Source: Symsagittifera roscoffensis (Eukaryota > Xenacoelomorpha > Acoela > Convolutidae). Taken from it: a stretch of DNA of 64,000 nt. The notes under the pieces were generated by a model. That model ran no database searches and had not been told where the DNA came from. It saw only the letters and a list, made by a program, of their open reading frames with translations. The position numbers and the translations under genes are program-made. Each line of letters begins with the position of its first letter. The first letter of the stretch is position 1. The stretch spans positions 53,027,074 through 53,091,073 of the forward strand of contig NC_087063.1 in assembly GCF_963678635.1 (NCBI RefSeq), read 5' to 3'. Positions 33,755 to 44,329 of the stretch are shown piece after piece.

Positions 33755-34800
33755 TCAGGAAAAATTGAATTATAATCTCATCACGTATACGTTCTCCAAT
33801 TTGCGCTTTGTTTTTTTTTTCATCTGATTTCGACAAAAAAGAGGAGTTTTTTTAGTTTTACGGAAATTGTATGAAACCTAACTTTGCCCTCGATATCTCG
33901 TATTATAAACGATTTTTTGCTTTAAATCGCCCGTTTACGCTGAATGAGTCAGACATTGTGCACGAACAAATCAATCGTTATGGTGACTTCAGTATCTTCA
34001 ACACACCAGAAGATTACGAAGTGGCATCGCTCAAAACTCTTTTTGCTAAGAACTCGTTTTTTGCAACCGTCCAACTATTGCAAACTTTATGAAACCTGAC
34101 GACGACACTTACAGCAGAACTGGAAAAGTAGACGCAGAGACGCAGAACTTACCAAGCCACAGAACGAAGTGGACAAGAGAAATCCTCGTCTCCGAGTCAA
34201 GTGGACTACCGGCCAAGAATCTGCCTAAGACCGTGAGCCTCTGAAGACCGCCAGTCAGGTTCAACCGATCCAAAGCAACAACCACCATCACAAAACCTAT
34301 GAAGTGATACTCTGTATTTGGGCACTTTTAATCATGCACCGTCCAGTTGTCTATTTGGGCCAGAGCGTTGTTTCAAAACTTTGTTTAAAATTGCCCAGCA
34401 GTGTGTTGGCTTTTACGTCGACAGTGCCACTTTTAGCTTTTCACTACCTTGTTTCGGGCGACCCGAGATTTGTGCCTAGGGTCGTGCATGCAAGTTTATT
34501 TTGATGGGAAAGCGTTCATAAAAAATGCTCTCTGACGGACGCACAATGTCCAAAAACCCAACAAAGGATAAAAAGTGCTGGGCGAAGCAAGCAATTAGTC
34601 CATTAACAATGGTGAAAAGGTTTAACGAAAAAAATATATATAATCTCATAATCTTTTTTAATCTCATTATAAAAAAATATATTCTCATCACGTATTCGTT
34701 CTCCAAATTTGCGCTTGTTTATTTTGATCTGATTTCGCCAAAACTTAAGAGGAGTTCTTTTAGTTTTAAGAAAAATGTATGAAACCTAACCATGCCCTCG
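33755..34800 (+). repeat. Isolated early copy of the GT31-derived repeat unit (long type)
   Basis: Sequence from GGAAGGTTTCAGGAAAAATTG through the GT31-like piece, the TGATACTC and GCCAGAGCGTTG landmarks and the GACGGACGCACAATGTCC stretch matches the long unit of the array at 46.7-64 kb. A second partial unit begins near 34660. Confidence 0.8.
33871..34290 (+). pseudogene. GT31-like galactosyltransferase fragment (first copy)
   Basis: The frame reads FFALNRPFTLNESDIVHEQI, then NRYGDFSIFNTPEDYE and SLKTL. These match, in order, the strand before the donor-binding region, the E-x-x-YGD phrase and the D-Y-x-x-L-T-L-K phrase of family GT31 beta-1,3-galactosyltransferases. A frameshift near 34045 (AAGAACTCG for AAGAAACTCG) breaks the frame. 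The KPDDDTYSRTGK part with the DxD-type metal site follows in another frame at about 34088-34130. The GT31 reaction is transfer of a hexose from a UDP-sugar in the Golgi. This copy cannot make the enzyme. Confidence 0.5.
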
Positions 34801-34967
34801 ACATCTCGTAGTATCAAGTATGAACAAGGTGCATGCACCCAAACCACTGCATCAACTCGTTGAAAACGTGCTAAGCTCGTTTTTCTGTTCAACACGGAGA
34901 CTAGTTTCTTCAAAGCATGTCATCTCGTTCATTATACAACTACTTGGCGTCGAACGAGTCCCTTTGT

Positions 34968-35000
34968 TTATCCAGTTATTCAAATACCGCCGATTTTTAA
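34968..35000. other. 33 bp segment inverted relative to the sister copy
   Basis: TTATCCAGTTATTCAAATAC plus CGCCGATTTTTAA here reads as its reverse complement in the matching copy at 44635-44668. The flanks (CGAACGAGTCCCTTT and GAGTCTTGCTCTCAGC) keep the same orientation. Confidence 0.85.
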
Positions 35001-36370
35001 CGGAGTCTTGCTCTCAGCGTTTATATTTTCCTCAACATGACATTGGTTCATCCTCTTGTTTTCTAAGTTGCATGTCTTGTGTAACCACGTGTCTTATCAT
35101 AGAAAAATTGCTTTGTCGTTAGATGAAGCTAGTTCTCCATGTCTCAGTGATTAGTCGAGGCCCATGAAATGTGTGCTGCCAATCGACCTCTTAAGCATTT
35201 TCACCCATTTTTATACCAATTTTCGAGCAATTTTTTAAAACTATTTTTAAGGTTGTACGTCATAAGGAGTCGAACACTTTGTAAATTTTAGGCCAACGCG
35301 ACTGGCAAACGTACAAATTTTTCTGCCCTCTGACGTTGAGTGGCAGCAAGGTTCAAAGTTTTCCCGTCTCTTAGTTAACAAGCTTGGTCATGTGATATCC
35401 GTGAGGCCCAAATTGGGCACCAGTGCCCCGTGCCTACTATTCGATTTGTCTTTTTTCTGCAGAAGAGTCTCCGTTAGAAGAATCTTACTTTCTCGTTTTT
35501 TTTCTAAAATATTGAACGAACGCAAAATGGTGGTTTGTCATGATTTGAGACGACTAAACCAGTGGCAGAACCGACCTCATTAATTATTATTTCATGCAAA
35601 ATTCCGAGGAGTTCTAGGACGTAAGGACTAATTCTGAACTAATTCGAGAACATATATAGACTATTTTACGCCTTATTTTATCACGGACGTTGATTGATAG
35701 TCCTTCATCAATTGTGAACTAAACGCCAACAAAATGCCAGCACAGCAATCAAGTTTAGGAAGTATATCGCAAGAACGTAAAAGCCACTTGCTCGAAATTT
35801 ATCATACGAGACGCCGTGCGATTTTCTGAAAAATTCAAACTGTTTGGCACTGTTCTTTTTACGTCCTCAGGGCTGAGTAAAAAAATCCTGAGTGTTCTTA
35901 AAAATCTTAGTGATCCTTGTCGACTCCTGTCTCGCAAGCTTCCTTAAGCAACAAACTTGTTTTTGAACATCAGGGTATAATAAAAAAAAGTCAGTAAAAA
36001 CTGAGGTGCTATTTAAAATCTTTGCGATCCTTGTCGACTCCTGTCTCACAAGTATTTCTTCAACAATGAAATTGTTTTTGAATGTCAATGTACAAAAAAA
36101 ACAAGTCAGTAAAGAAAAGATCACCATTCAACCTTTCTCAAAACTTCATTTCATTGGATCAACTAGTTACAATTTCTGGAGAATTCATCTGGAATTCGTT
36201 GATATAGAAGCAAGAAGTCGCCAAAAACATGAATCCGTTTTTTCTTTAGACGTCTTTATCAAAAGTTTTTCAGCCATTCTGCTCATTATCCGATTATGGA
36301 AGATAAACTTTGCTTTCCCTATTTAAGCGTTTGTTCTATCATTTTTTAATTTACAAAAACAATCCGTTTA

Positions 36371-36990
36371 ATGAATACTCTTATAACCAGAACCCTAACG
36401 CTTGTTACCAAAAAGAGTATATCCAAAATACGGCGTGCAAGCTCCTCAGCTGAAAATTGTTTGAAGAAATTTTTGATAGATACTGCAGCAGGTACTGTCA
36501 AAATTCACCCCAATGCTCCGTTTCGCCAGCAAAGCCGACGCTTGAAGATGTTAAGAAAAGAATCGAATGCTACTCGACTTCTGGAAATGTGCACAGCAGC
36601 GAAGCAGTCACCGGGTAACTTCAGTGTTCTTATGATTAACTCGAGGGTCAAACCGTTCTCACAGCGGGAAACATTCCACGAAACATAACTCCAGAATTTA
36701 AGGAAACAACCAGCCAACGGCGAGAACAAAACCTCATGGTTCTTCTTTATTGCTTTAAGTCGCCCGTCTTCGCCGCATGAAACAGGTGTGCGAGAAGAAA
36801 TCAATCGTAATGGTGACGTCGTTGTCTTCAAGATATCAGGAATTTACGAATTCCAATCGATCTCAGCTTTGCAACTCTGTTTAGCTACTGTCCAACTTTG
36901 CATACTTTAGGAAAACTTACGACGACAATTACAGCAGAATTGGGAAAGTAGACGCAAAACTTACGAAGCTACATAACGAAGTGGACCTGA
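36371..36990 (+). pseudogene. GT31-like galactosyltransferase, longest fragment
   Basis: One frame is open from the ATG at 36371 to a TAA at 36686 and continues in the same frame to about 36910. After a basic, polar N-terminal part, FSVLMINSRVKPFSQR at about 36630-36670 resembles the first strand and Arg loop of GT31 enzymes, and ETFHET sits where the conserved IRxTW box is expected. After the stop, TSWFFFIALSRPSSP and VREEINRNGDVVVF match the next conserved strand and the E-x-x-x-x-G-D box. The DDD metal motif follows in another frame (about 36915-36935). This copy keeps more of the N-terminal fold than the array units. No membrane anchor or start context is certain. Confidence 0.5.
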
Positions 36991-37189
36991 GAAAGCCGCG
37001 GGTTCAACCAATACCACGCAACAACAACCATCACTAACCCCTATGAGGTGATACCCACTAAAATTTTCCATTTGAATTGAACACCGGTCAGTTGTCTATT
37101 TGGACCAGCCCGTTGAATCAAAACTTGGTTCAAAAATGTGCCCAACAATTTGTTAGCTTCTATGGCGACAACGCCACTTAAATTTTTGG

Positions 37190-37500
37190 GAAGATTTCAG
37201 AAAAAAAATTGAGTTATAACCTCATTAGGTATCGGTTCGTAAAATCTGCGCTTGTTTTGGTTTCATCTAGTTTCGACGAGTTTTGCCTGAGGTGAGGGAA
37301 TTTTTTAGTTTTAAGACGTTTGTATGAAACCTAACTACGACATAGATATCTCGAAAAATCACGTATGGAAAAAGCGCATGCACCCAAACCACAGCTTTCA
37401 CTCGTTGAAAGGGCGTCAAGTTCTTCTCGAGGAGGACCAATGGTTATCACTTTTCCCGACTGCAAATAGTTGTCAAAGAAACCTTCAGTTTTGTCGAAGA
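37190..37500 (+). repeat. Truncated repeat unit at the left edge of the polymerase block
   Basis: GGAAGATTTCAGAAAAAAAATTG to TTGTCAAAGAAACCTTCAGT matches the unit 5' part seen at 61400-61700 (TATGAAACCTAACTA, ATATCTCG, GCATGCACCCAAACCAC, CGTTGAAA). It stops where the 37.5 kb tandem repeats begin. Confidence 0.75.
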
Positions 37501-37501
37501 C

Positions 37502-37920
37502 AACCTCAGATTTGGGAGGGTAGTTTTCGAGAAAAGTCAAAGAGTTTCAAACAAAACGGTCAAAAACCAAAAATTTGACTTCCGGAGGGCCAGAACTTTT
37601 TATGTGAAAAAAATTTGGGCGTAATCATTTAAGCAGCGGAGGTTCTCATAACCCCTTCTATTTACTGAAACGAAAACAATTGGTAGGGCAGTTTTCGAGA
37701 AAAGTCAAAGTTAAAACTTTTGAGCGTAATCATTTTTGCAGCATATTTTCCCATAACCCGTTCTACTCAATAAAACAAAACCTCAGATTTGCGATCGCTG
37801 TTTTCATAGCTCTTTGTGTGGAAAAATGTGGGCTTAACCGCATATGCAGGGGAGCTCCACATAACCCGTCTTTTCGTTTAAAACTTAAATATCATCATTG
37901 GGAGGGTAATTTTTGAGAAA
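37502..37920 (+). repeat. Irregular tandem repeat, about three units
   Basis: The phrase (G)GGAGGGTA(G/A)TTTT(C/T)GAGAAAA occurs at about 37518, 37683 (GTAGGGCAGTTTTCGAGAAAA) and 37898. Between them GGGCGTAATCATTT, GAGCGTAATCATTT and GGGCTTAACCGCAT recur, as does a CATAACCC(G/C)TTCT phrase. Units vary from ~140 to ~215 bp. Confidence 0.7.
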
Positions 37921-38036
37921 ATAAAATCATATGAGTAAAAAAACCCCACAAGCTTTTTTCGAAGTCTGCATGAAGTACGGTAAGGTAAAGAGAGACTAGT
38001 GGATTAATCAAAGTTTCGCTAAGTTTTGCAAAGTTT

Positions 38037-39180
38037 CGTGAAACTCAACTACCACCTCAAAGATTGTGGAGCAACACTTTACAAGGAAGGGAATAAGTGT
38101 TTCGAAAAATCAGTACAACCATGCCGTTAAAATTTACACTGAAATGAAATGCGCTTCGCTAGGCGAGTACCACGATGTGTACCTAGCAACGGACGTACTA
38201 CTGCTCACTTCAGTGTTCGAAGCCTTTCGTATTTGTTACGAAACGTACGGACAGGACTGCGCATGCTACTTCATGGCCGATAACCTCGCGGGGTATGCAT
38301 TCATAAAAGTCTGCAATACAGACCTCAAATTACTTACCGAAAGGGAGCATTTGGACATGGTGAAAAAAAAGATTCGGGGAGGGATGTCACCAATATCTAC
38401 ACGTCGTTTTTTTAAAGCCAACAAATACCTCGAGGACTACAACCCCGAAGAGCCCTCTAGCTATCGAGGAGGTATCATGAAACACTGTCCCCTTGAATGA
38501 CTTCTCAATTGTTGAGGAAAGACTCGAAGATAATTTGAAAACCGAAGATAACTCTGAATGTGGATATATTCTTGAAGTCGATCTCAGTATAGTGAAGAAC
38601 TTCAAACTAGTTCGCAGACTACCCGCTAGACCCCTCACGTGAAGTTATCGGCATGGATAAACTAAGTAATGAGCAAATACAGATGTTATGGGAGATGGGG
38701 GTCACGTCACAACCAAAGGTACCAAAACTGGTTCAAACATGGGTACGTTCTGCACTCCCTTACATTAAAACTCTACATAGAACTAGGCTTAAAAGTTACC
38801 AAATTGATTAAGGTCTTAAAATTTCGTCAAGGTAGATGGATGGAGCCCTTTGTGGATTTAAACACTCGATTAAGAATGTTAGCGCGCAACAAATTTGAAG
38901 AGAACGTTTAAAAGTTCATCGTAAATTCAGCAATCGGAAAAACTATTGAATCAAACTAGGACGCAAAAAACTAGAAATTATTAGAAACGAAAAAGACTTG
39001 CTTCAAAAACAGCTTTGAGCACGATGAAAAGCTTCCAGATAAACAACGAGGAAAATGATACAGTTTGTTTCGCCGTAACAAGTATTTTGTGGGATAAACC
39101 CATGATAATAGGCGCCAGTATTTCGGACCTATCGAAACGATTCATGTTTTATTTCCACTACCGGCATTCAAAGCGTAGGC
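38037..39180 (+). pseudogene. Family B DNA polymerase fragment (organellar/viral type), lineage 1
   Basis: The clearest frame, 38066-38500, contains YHDVYLATDVLLLTSVFEAF (a stretch ahead of the palm), YETYGQDCACYFMADNLAGY and RGGMSPISTRRFFKANKYLE, typical of the DNA_pol_B_2 family. The palm motif A (DANNLYG in relatives) is missing: sequence jumps from EPSSY to RGGIMKHCPL at about 38465. GYILEVDL (~38560), LKLYIELGLKVTKLIKVLKF (38760-38825) and a motif B relic VNSAIGKTIE (~38922-38950) follow in other frames. A C-terminal piece DLSKRFMFYFHY is at ~39128-39163. At least four frame changes are needed. Such polymerases belong to Polinton-like or linear-plasmid-like elements. Confidence 0.75.
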
Positions 39181-39191
39181 GTCATTGTTAG

Positions 39192-39199
39192 TATAAATA
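39192..39199 (+). promoter_or_regulatory. Candidate TATA box upstream of the second polymerase
   Basis: TATAAATA lies about 180 bases upstream of the ATG at 39373 and about 105 bases before a good splice donor. The spacing suits transcription with a short 5' exon. Confidence 0.35.
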
Positions 39200-39297
39200 C
39201 GCTTATATTATTGAGTTAAATCATTCATTTTGTTAGCCAATCAGAAACAGTCAATTGAATTTTACTTCAAACTTTACATTTCGTTACTTCACCAAAA

Positions 39298-39369
39298 GTA
39301 AGTATTTTCATTCAATTGGTACTTAAAATTTTTAATTTTGGAACATTTCTAAAGTCCTAAATTTTTTAG
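39298..39369 (+). other. Candidate 5'-UTR intron
   Basis: The donor AAAAGTAAGTATTTT begins at 39298. A pyrimidine-rich AATTTTTTAG acceptor ends at 39369, four bases before the ATG at 39373. The 72-base length is typical for small animal introns. No cDNA evidence is available. Confidence 0.4.
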
Positions 39370-39645
39370 ATAATGCCTGCCCTTAACCGAAACGAGAAAG
39401 TCAAATGTGAGGACTGTGCACAGGAATACAGGAGAGCTGATGCTGCGAGACATTGAAAAAGATGTGAAACAAAAGGAACATAAGTGTCAAAACTGTCATT
39501 TTTATACAAAGAGCAAAGAGGAGATGGGTTATCATGTTGCGAAGAAGCATGCTCAACCAAGTTCAAAGCAGTCGACAGTTTTTCCTTCTTGCGAACAAGA
39601 GTTCCCAAGTTACTACTCTCTCCAACAACATCGGAGAAAGGAACA
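39370..39645 (+). other. C2H2 zinc-finger region of polymerase lineage 2
   Basis: The middle finger is intact: CQNCHFYTKSKEEMGYHVAK followed by KH gives C-x2-C-x12-H-x4-H. The first is interrupted by a stop after ADAARH. The third reads FPSCEQEFPSYYSLQQHRRK plus EH; the first Cys ligand is replaced by Phe (TTT), a one-base change from TGT. Confidence 0.7.
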
Positions 39646-42600
39646 TGGAGCAAAACAACGGAAACCCAGCGGACTTGAACAAGATTGTGGAGGAAGAAGG
39701 GGAAAATGGTGAAAAACTAAAGGAGGAACTTAGTGCCTGTCAACATTTTCTGGTGGATACGGAGATGGAAAATGGGAGACAAAGTATTTAACTTCCAAAT
39801 GTCCAAGTTAGATACTAAAATAATTAACGGGAAACTTGAAGAAGTCTTCAACAAGCTCGATACTGCCGCTAAAATCAACATTGCACTAGGGTTTGTTCTT
39901 CGAAATATTGAGACTGGTGAATATCGATATTTCTACGCCCATGGAAACAATACTTTATTTGAAAAATCTCATTTGCTTTAAACTAAAGCAGACTTGATAA
40001 CAATACAAGGAAAAGTGGAAAAATTTGATATTGGAGATTCAAGCTGAATACTAACGTTACAATTTTTGCTGCTTTGCTGAAAAACATCCCAATGGGTTGT
40101 CCGGACTCTGTCTTACCCGAACCTCTACTGAAAAACCATTCTGTTAACTGTCTTTTATCTAACAAGGACAAGGAAACTTACAAAGATCATTTGTGTCTTT
40201 TCCGCGCATTGGCAATGTACATGAACGGACATAATGATCTCGACTCTCACACTTCTAGATACTTTACAGAATTTGTATCAAAGTCTGGTTATGATCCTAA
40301 AAGTTTTCTTGGAGTTTCAGTAGAAGACTTACCTGTTGTCGAGGAAATTGTGCAAAGAAACATTTTTATATACGATTTCGATATCCAAGAAGGAGAATAT
40401 GTAGGAGAACTAGCTCGAAGAAGTATCGGAAGATTCGATAAAACAGTTAAGCTACTGAGATTTAACAATCATATCATTCATACAAATGATACAGATAGTT
40501 TCTTCAAGTGTTTCCGGTGTCCTAGTTGATACTTTCTTCAAAAGATCTGAGTTTCTCAACAAACATCTTCTGAGATACAAGGACCGAGTGAAACATATAT
40601 ACCCAAAGAACGTCTATGAGCTTCGCGAAACCGTGTTTGAAAAGCTAGAAGGATTCAATCTTCCAGTTCCTGAAGATAACAAACTTTTTAATAATCTAGC
40701 AATTTTCGACTTTGAGTCGATTTGTGTTCCTACAGAGGAACTAAAAGAGACGCAAACTACTACCTGGATTGGAAAACATGTTCCAATTTCAGTCTCTATA
40801 TCATCGAATCTGATTGATGAACCCATCTTTTTGTACAACAAGGATCCACAGAACTTGATTATTGATTTTGTCAGCAAACTCGAGCTGTTGGCTGAGAAAA
40901 GTAAGCTGGAGATGAGAACAAAATTTCAAGATATTGAAGTAGCGGTCAATGAAAGAATACAAAAGATCTTTGATCAGCTGAACGAACTTGGTAAAAATTA
41001 TTCAAGTAATAAATTCGAGTACGAAGACGAATGCATTGAAGATTCGGAAGAAGCAGAAATGTCAACACAATTCTTGCGAATTCAGAAAAATCAACTCATT
41101 GATTTGAAACAACATCTGGAGAGATATGTAAATACTTTACCTATTTTTGGATTTAACAGCGGTAGATATGATTTAAATTTGATCAAGTCCTACCTAATCC
41201 CCTATTTGATTCGCGATAAAGAACAAGAAACATCCGTCATCAAAAAAAGCAAATTACTTTATATCTTTCAAGTTTGGAGATGTACAATTTCTCGACATAA
41301 TCAAGTTTTTGGGAGGGGCAACTACTCTGGACTCCTTTCTCAAAGCCTATGAAGCTAGCGAAACGAAAGGATTCTTTCCCTATGAGTGGTTTGATAACCC
41401 AGACAAACTTGACTTTCCTGAATTGCCACCGTATGAAGCCTTTTTCAGTAAACTTAGAAACAACAATCCTCTAGACAAAGACTTCATTGATTATGAGAAG
41501 CTTAGAAAAAGTGGGTTTGACGAACAACAGGCACTGAAAAATCTTCAAATCAAAACTGTTCCTCCATCTGGTTTGGATAATTACAATTACTTACAAGAGA
41601 CTTGGAAGAAAAATGGAATGACAGTGTTCAAAGACTTTTTGAAGTGGTACAACAACAAGGATGTAGTTCCAACCCTTGAAGCAATGCAAAAAATGATTCA
41701 GTTTTACCATAACAAGGGGACAGATATGTTGAAACTTGGATGCACACTTCCAAATCTAGCAAACATATGTCTACACAAATCTACAAATTACAAGTTTTAT
41801 CCATTTTGCGAAAAAGATAAAGACTTGTGTGAAAAAATTAGAGGGGACATGACTGGAGGACCTTCCATTGTTTTCACTCGAAAAGCTGTAGTTGATGAAA
41901 CATACATCAGAAATTCATCAAATGTTTGTAAATCAATCGTTGGAATTGATGCAAGCCAGCTTTACCCTTTCTCAATGTGTCAAAATATGCCAACAGGACT
42001 GTACACGAGATGAGAGTTTGACACTGAAATGCAGAAATTCAAGGCTAGACATAATCGAACTCGCAACTTTGAGAATATGGTCATGTCTTCCTATCAAGAA
42101 TCAAGACCAGAATGTAAAATTGAGAGCTTTTTTACATCTGGAAAACAGAAAAAATCGACTGTTTTAATGTTGATGGTTACTGCGATCACAGTAAAACAGT
42201 ATTCGAAGCAATGGGATGTTACTACCACTTCTGTTCCTGTCAAGAAGCTCGTCCCTCCTTAACAGAACAGGATATTGAGCGAGGAAACGAGAAGAGAGAG
42301 ATGGATGATATGCGAAGAGAATACATTAAAGAGAAAGGATACAAAGTGGAAGAAATGTGGGAGTGTGACTGGTGGGAAAGTTTCAAAACCAATGACAAGA
42401 TCAAAAATCACGTCAGAACCCACGTTCCCTATAAAAGACCTCTTTCTACAGACTCCCTTCTAGCAAAAGTAAAAGATGGATCTCTTTTTGGCTACGTTCA
42501 GTGCGACTTAGTTGTTCCAGATGAGCTAAAACCAAAATTTGCTAATTTTCCTCCAATTTTCAAAAACACTGAGCTTGGAAGAAACGATATTGGAGACTAC

Positions 42601-43671
42601 ATGAAAAACTATGCAATCGAGAACGAAATGTTGAAGCATCCTCAGAGAATGCTGATATCTAGTTCCAAGCTGGAAAATGGAACAGTTATAACTCCTCTGT
42701 TCAACTTTTATATGGAACTTGGATTGCAGTGCACCAAAATTTACCGTTTTGTTCAATATTCTCCTCGGAAATGCTTTAATAATTTCGTTCAGTCAGTGGT
42801 TGATGCTAGAAGAGAAGGAGATGGAAATCCTTTGTCAGGAGTTGTAGCAGAAACAATAAAACTTTTGGGTAATTCTTCGTATGGATATCAGATCATGGAT
42901 AGATCCAGGCATACAATCACAAAATATCTGAACGATGAAAAAACTCACAAGGCAATTAATGAACCACTGTTCAAAAGATTGAATACAGTTGAAAAAAACT
43001 TGAATGAGGTGGAGTTGTTGAAATCAACCATTGAACAGAGAACCCATCATCGTTGGATTTTTCATACTGCAGTATGCGAAACTGAGAATGTTGGAACTCT
43101 ACTATAACTTCTTTGACAAATTCTGTGATGAAAACAAATTTGAAGAGTTAGAGATGGACACAGACTCGCTTTACTTAGCTCTTGCTGAAGAAAATTTATA
43201 CGACTGTATCGAACCAGATAAGAGAGCTACTTGGGAAAAATGAGGGAAAGTGACTGCAGAGACTCTTTCAAAGCGGATGCAAAATCGAATTTCTTCCCTC
43301 GAACGTGTTGCAGTACGCATAAAAAGTATAATAAGCGGGAGCCGGGACTTTTTGAAGAAGAATTTAGATGTACAGAAATGCTATGTTTGTGTAGCAAGAC
43401 ATATTGCTGCTATGACAACAAGTCAGATAAGTTCAAATTTAGCAGTAAAGGATTAAACAAGCGAGTTCTCGAAGATTCTGGAGACGGACCCATGTCAAAG
43501 TACAGGAGAGTGCTGGATAAAGCAATCAACTTAACATCTACAAATAGAGGATTCAGAACTATAAATCATATGGTGGCAACATATGAACAAACAAAGAAAG
43601 GACTAAGCTATTTTTATCCAAAAAGACAAGTACAAGATGATGGAATTCAAACAAAACCACTGAACTTATAA
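39373..43671 (+). pseudogene. Family B DNA polymerase with zinc fingers and exonuclease, lineage 2, frameshifted
   Basis: The reading begins at ATG 39373 with CEDCAQEYRRADAARH, a zinc-finger-like start, and moves through at least nine frame changes to the stop at 43669. In order: C2H2 fingers (39370-39645); a helical part; an OTU-like DHLCLFRAL at 40185-40211; another Cys-rich patch near 40505; exonuclease motifs FDFES (about 40705) and FNSGRYDLN (about 41150-41180); palm motif A GIDASQLYPFSM (about 41942-41975); a CDWWE-containing insert with Cys/His residues (about 42330-42410); motif B KLLGNSSYGYQ (about 42859-42890); motif C EMDTDSLYL (about 43151-43178). A TGA at 42011 sits where a Trp fits. 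The combined length, about 1400 codons, suits a replicative polymerase of a large DNA element. All catalytic motifs survive, so decay is recent. No capsid, ATPase or integrase gene is seen nearby. Confidence 0.8.
40185..40470 (+). other. OTU-like segment of polymerase lineage 2
   Basis: DHLCLFRALAMYMNGH (Cys codon at 40194) closely resembles the D-G-N-C-L-F-R-A nucleophile box of OTU cysteine proteases. About 80 residues later LRFNNHIIHT could hold the catalytic His. Family membership is inferred from this motif alone. Confidence 0.4.
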
Positions 43672-44305
43672 GAACTGATCTGGTCTAGTAAATTTATTCA
43701 TGATGTCGTATTATATTGGTTTTATGATGTTAAAATGTAACATTTTGCGGTAAACTTGTTATACAATGCAGTGATTTATATACTTTTTTGTAATTTAATT
43801 TTTTTCTCTCAAAAAATTCGATTTTTTTCGATGTCTCTGTAGGTTCAGAATAGATTCAGATAGATAGAAGGTAAAAGTATCTAATAAATTTTTATTAGAT
43901 CAATATATACAAAATCTTATCGTGTTTTGAATTTTTTCGAAAAAAAAATTAAATTTTTTTGATAAAAATTCCAAGTTTTTGCACAAAAACTCTTATCATT
44001 GACTTACCATGCACCAAAAAACTAAATACATAATCTTAATTCTACAATCTACACGTAATTAACAATTAATTGTTCCCAGTTAGATAACACGCTCCAAAAA
44101 TTTTGCGAAAAAAACAAACATTTCCACACAAAAACCAAAAAAAATACGTTTTTCTTACCATTATCTTACCATCACACAAACCATAAAACCTTACCATCGG
44201 TATTCCCTATCTTAATACATTGTAGATTCTATACCCAATCTTAATACATATCATGGCAGACCGGAAATCTATAAAGTATCTTAATACATGGAGTCTTCCA
44301 TGCAT
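43672..44305 (+). other. A/T-rich 3' flank with short dispersed motifs
   Basis: An AATAAA lies at about 43882 (CTAATAAATTTTTATTAG) and could end the polymerase transcript. From 44003 to 44290 two short motifs recur: CTTACCAT (about 44003, 44155, 44167, 44191) and ATCTTAATACAT (about 44210, 44241, 44278). No ORF. Confidence 0.5.
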
Positions 44306-44324
44306 CCCCCCCCCCCCCCCCCCC
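44306..44324 (+). repeat. Homopolymer run of 19 C
   Basis: Nineteen consecutive C in very AT-rich DNA, directly before the start of the second large direct repeat. It may mark a junction, or its length may be inexact in the assembly. Confidence 0.9.
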
Positions 44325-44329
44325 TGATC

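Larger units (their letters stand above)
34660..37090 (+). repeat. Large direct repeat, copy 1 (matches 44330-46735)
   Basis: About 2.4 kb shared with 44330-46735 in the same orientation, with landmarks such as GTTGTACGTCAT, CTGACGTTGAGTG, ACCGACCTCATT, GATCCTTGTCGA and AAAATACGGCGTGCAAGCTC. The two copies flank the ~7 kb block that holds both DNA polymerase fragments. Differences include a local inversion (34968-35000). They look like older, diverged members of the GT31 repeat family that keep more of the parent gene. Confidence 0.85.

Noticed and set aside
38037-43671. A complete Polinton/Maverick element
   Set aside because: No integrase, packaging ATPase, capsid or protease gene and no terminal inverted repeats were found around the polymerases.
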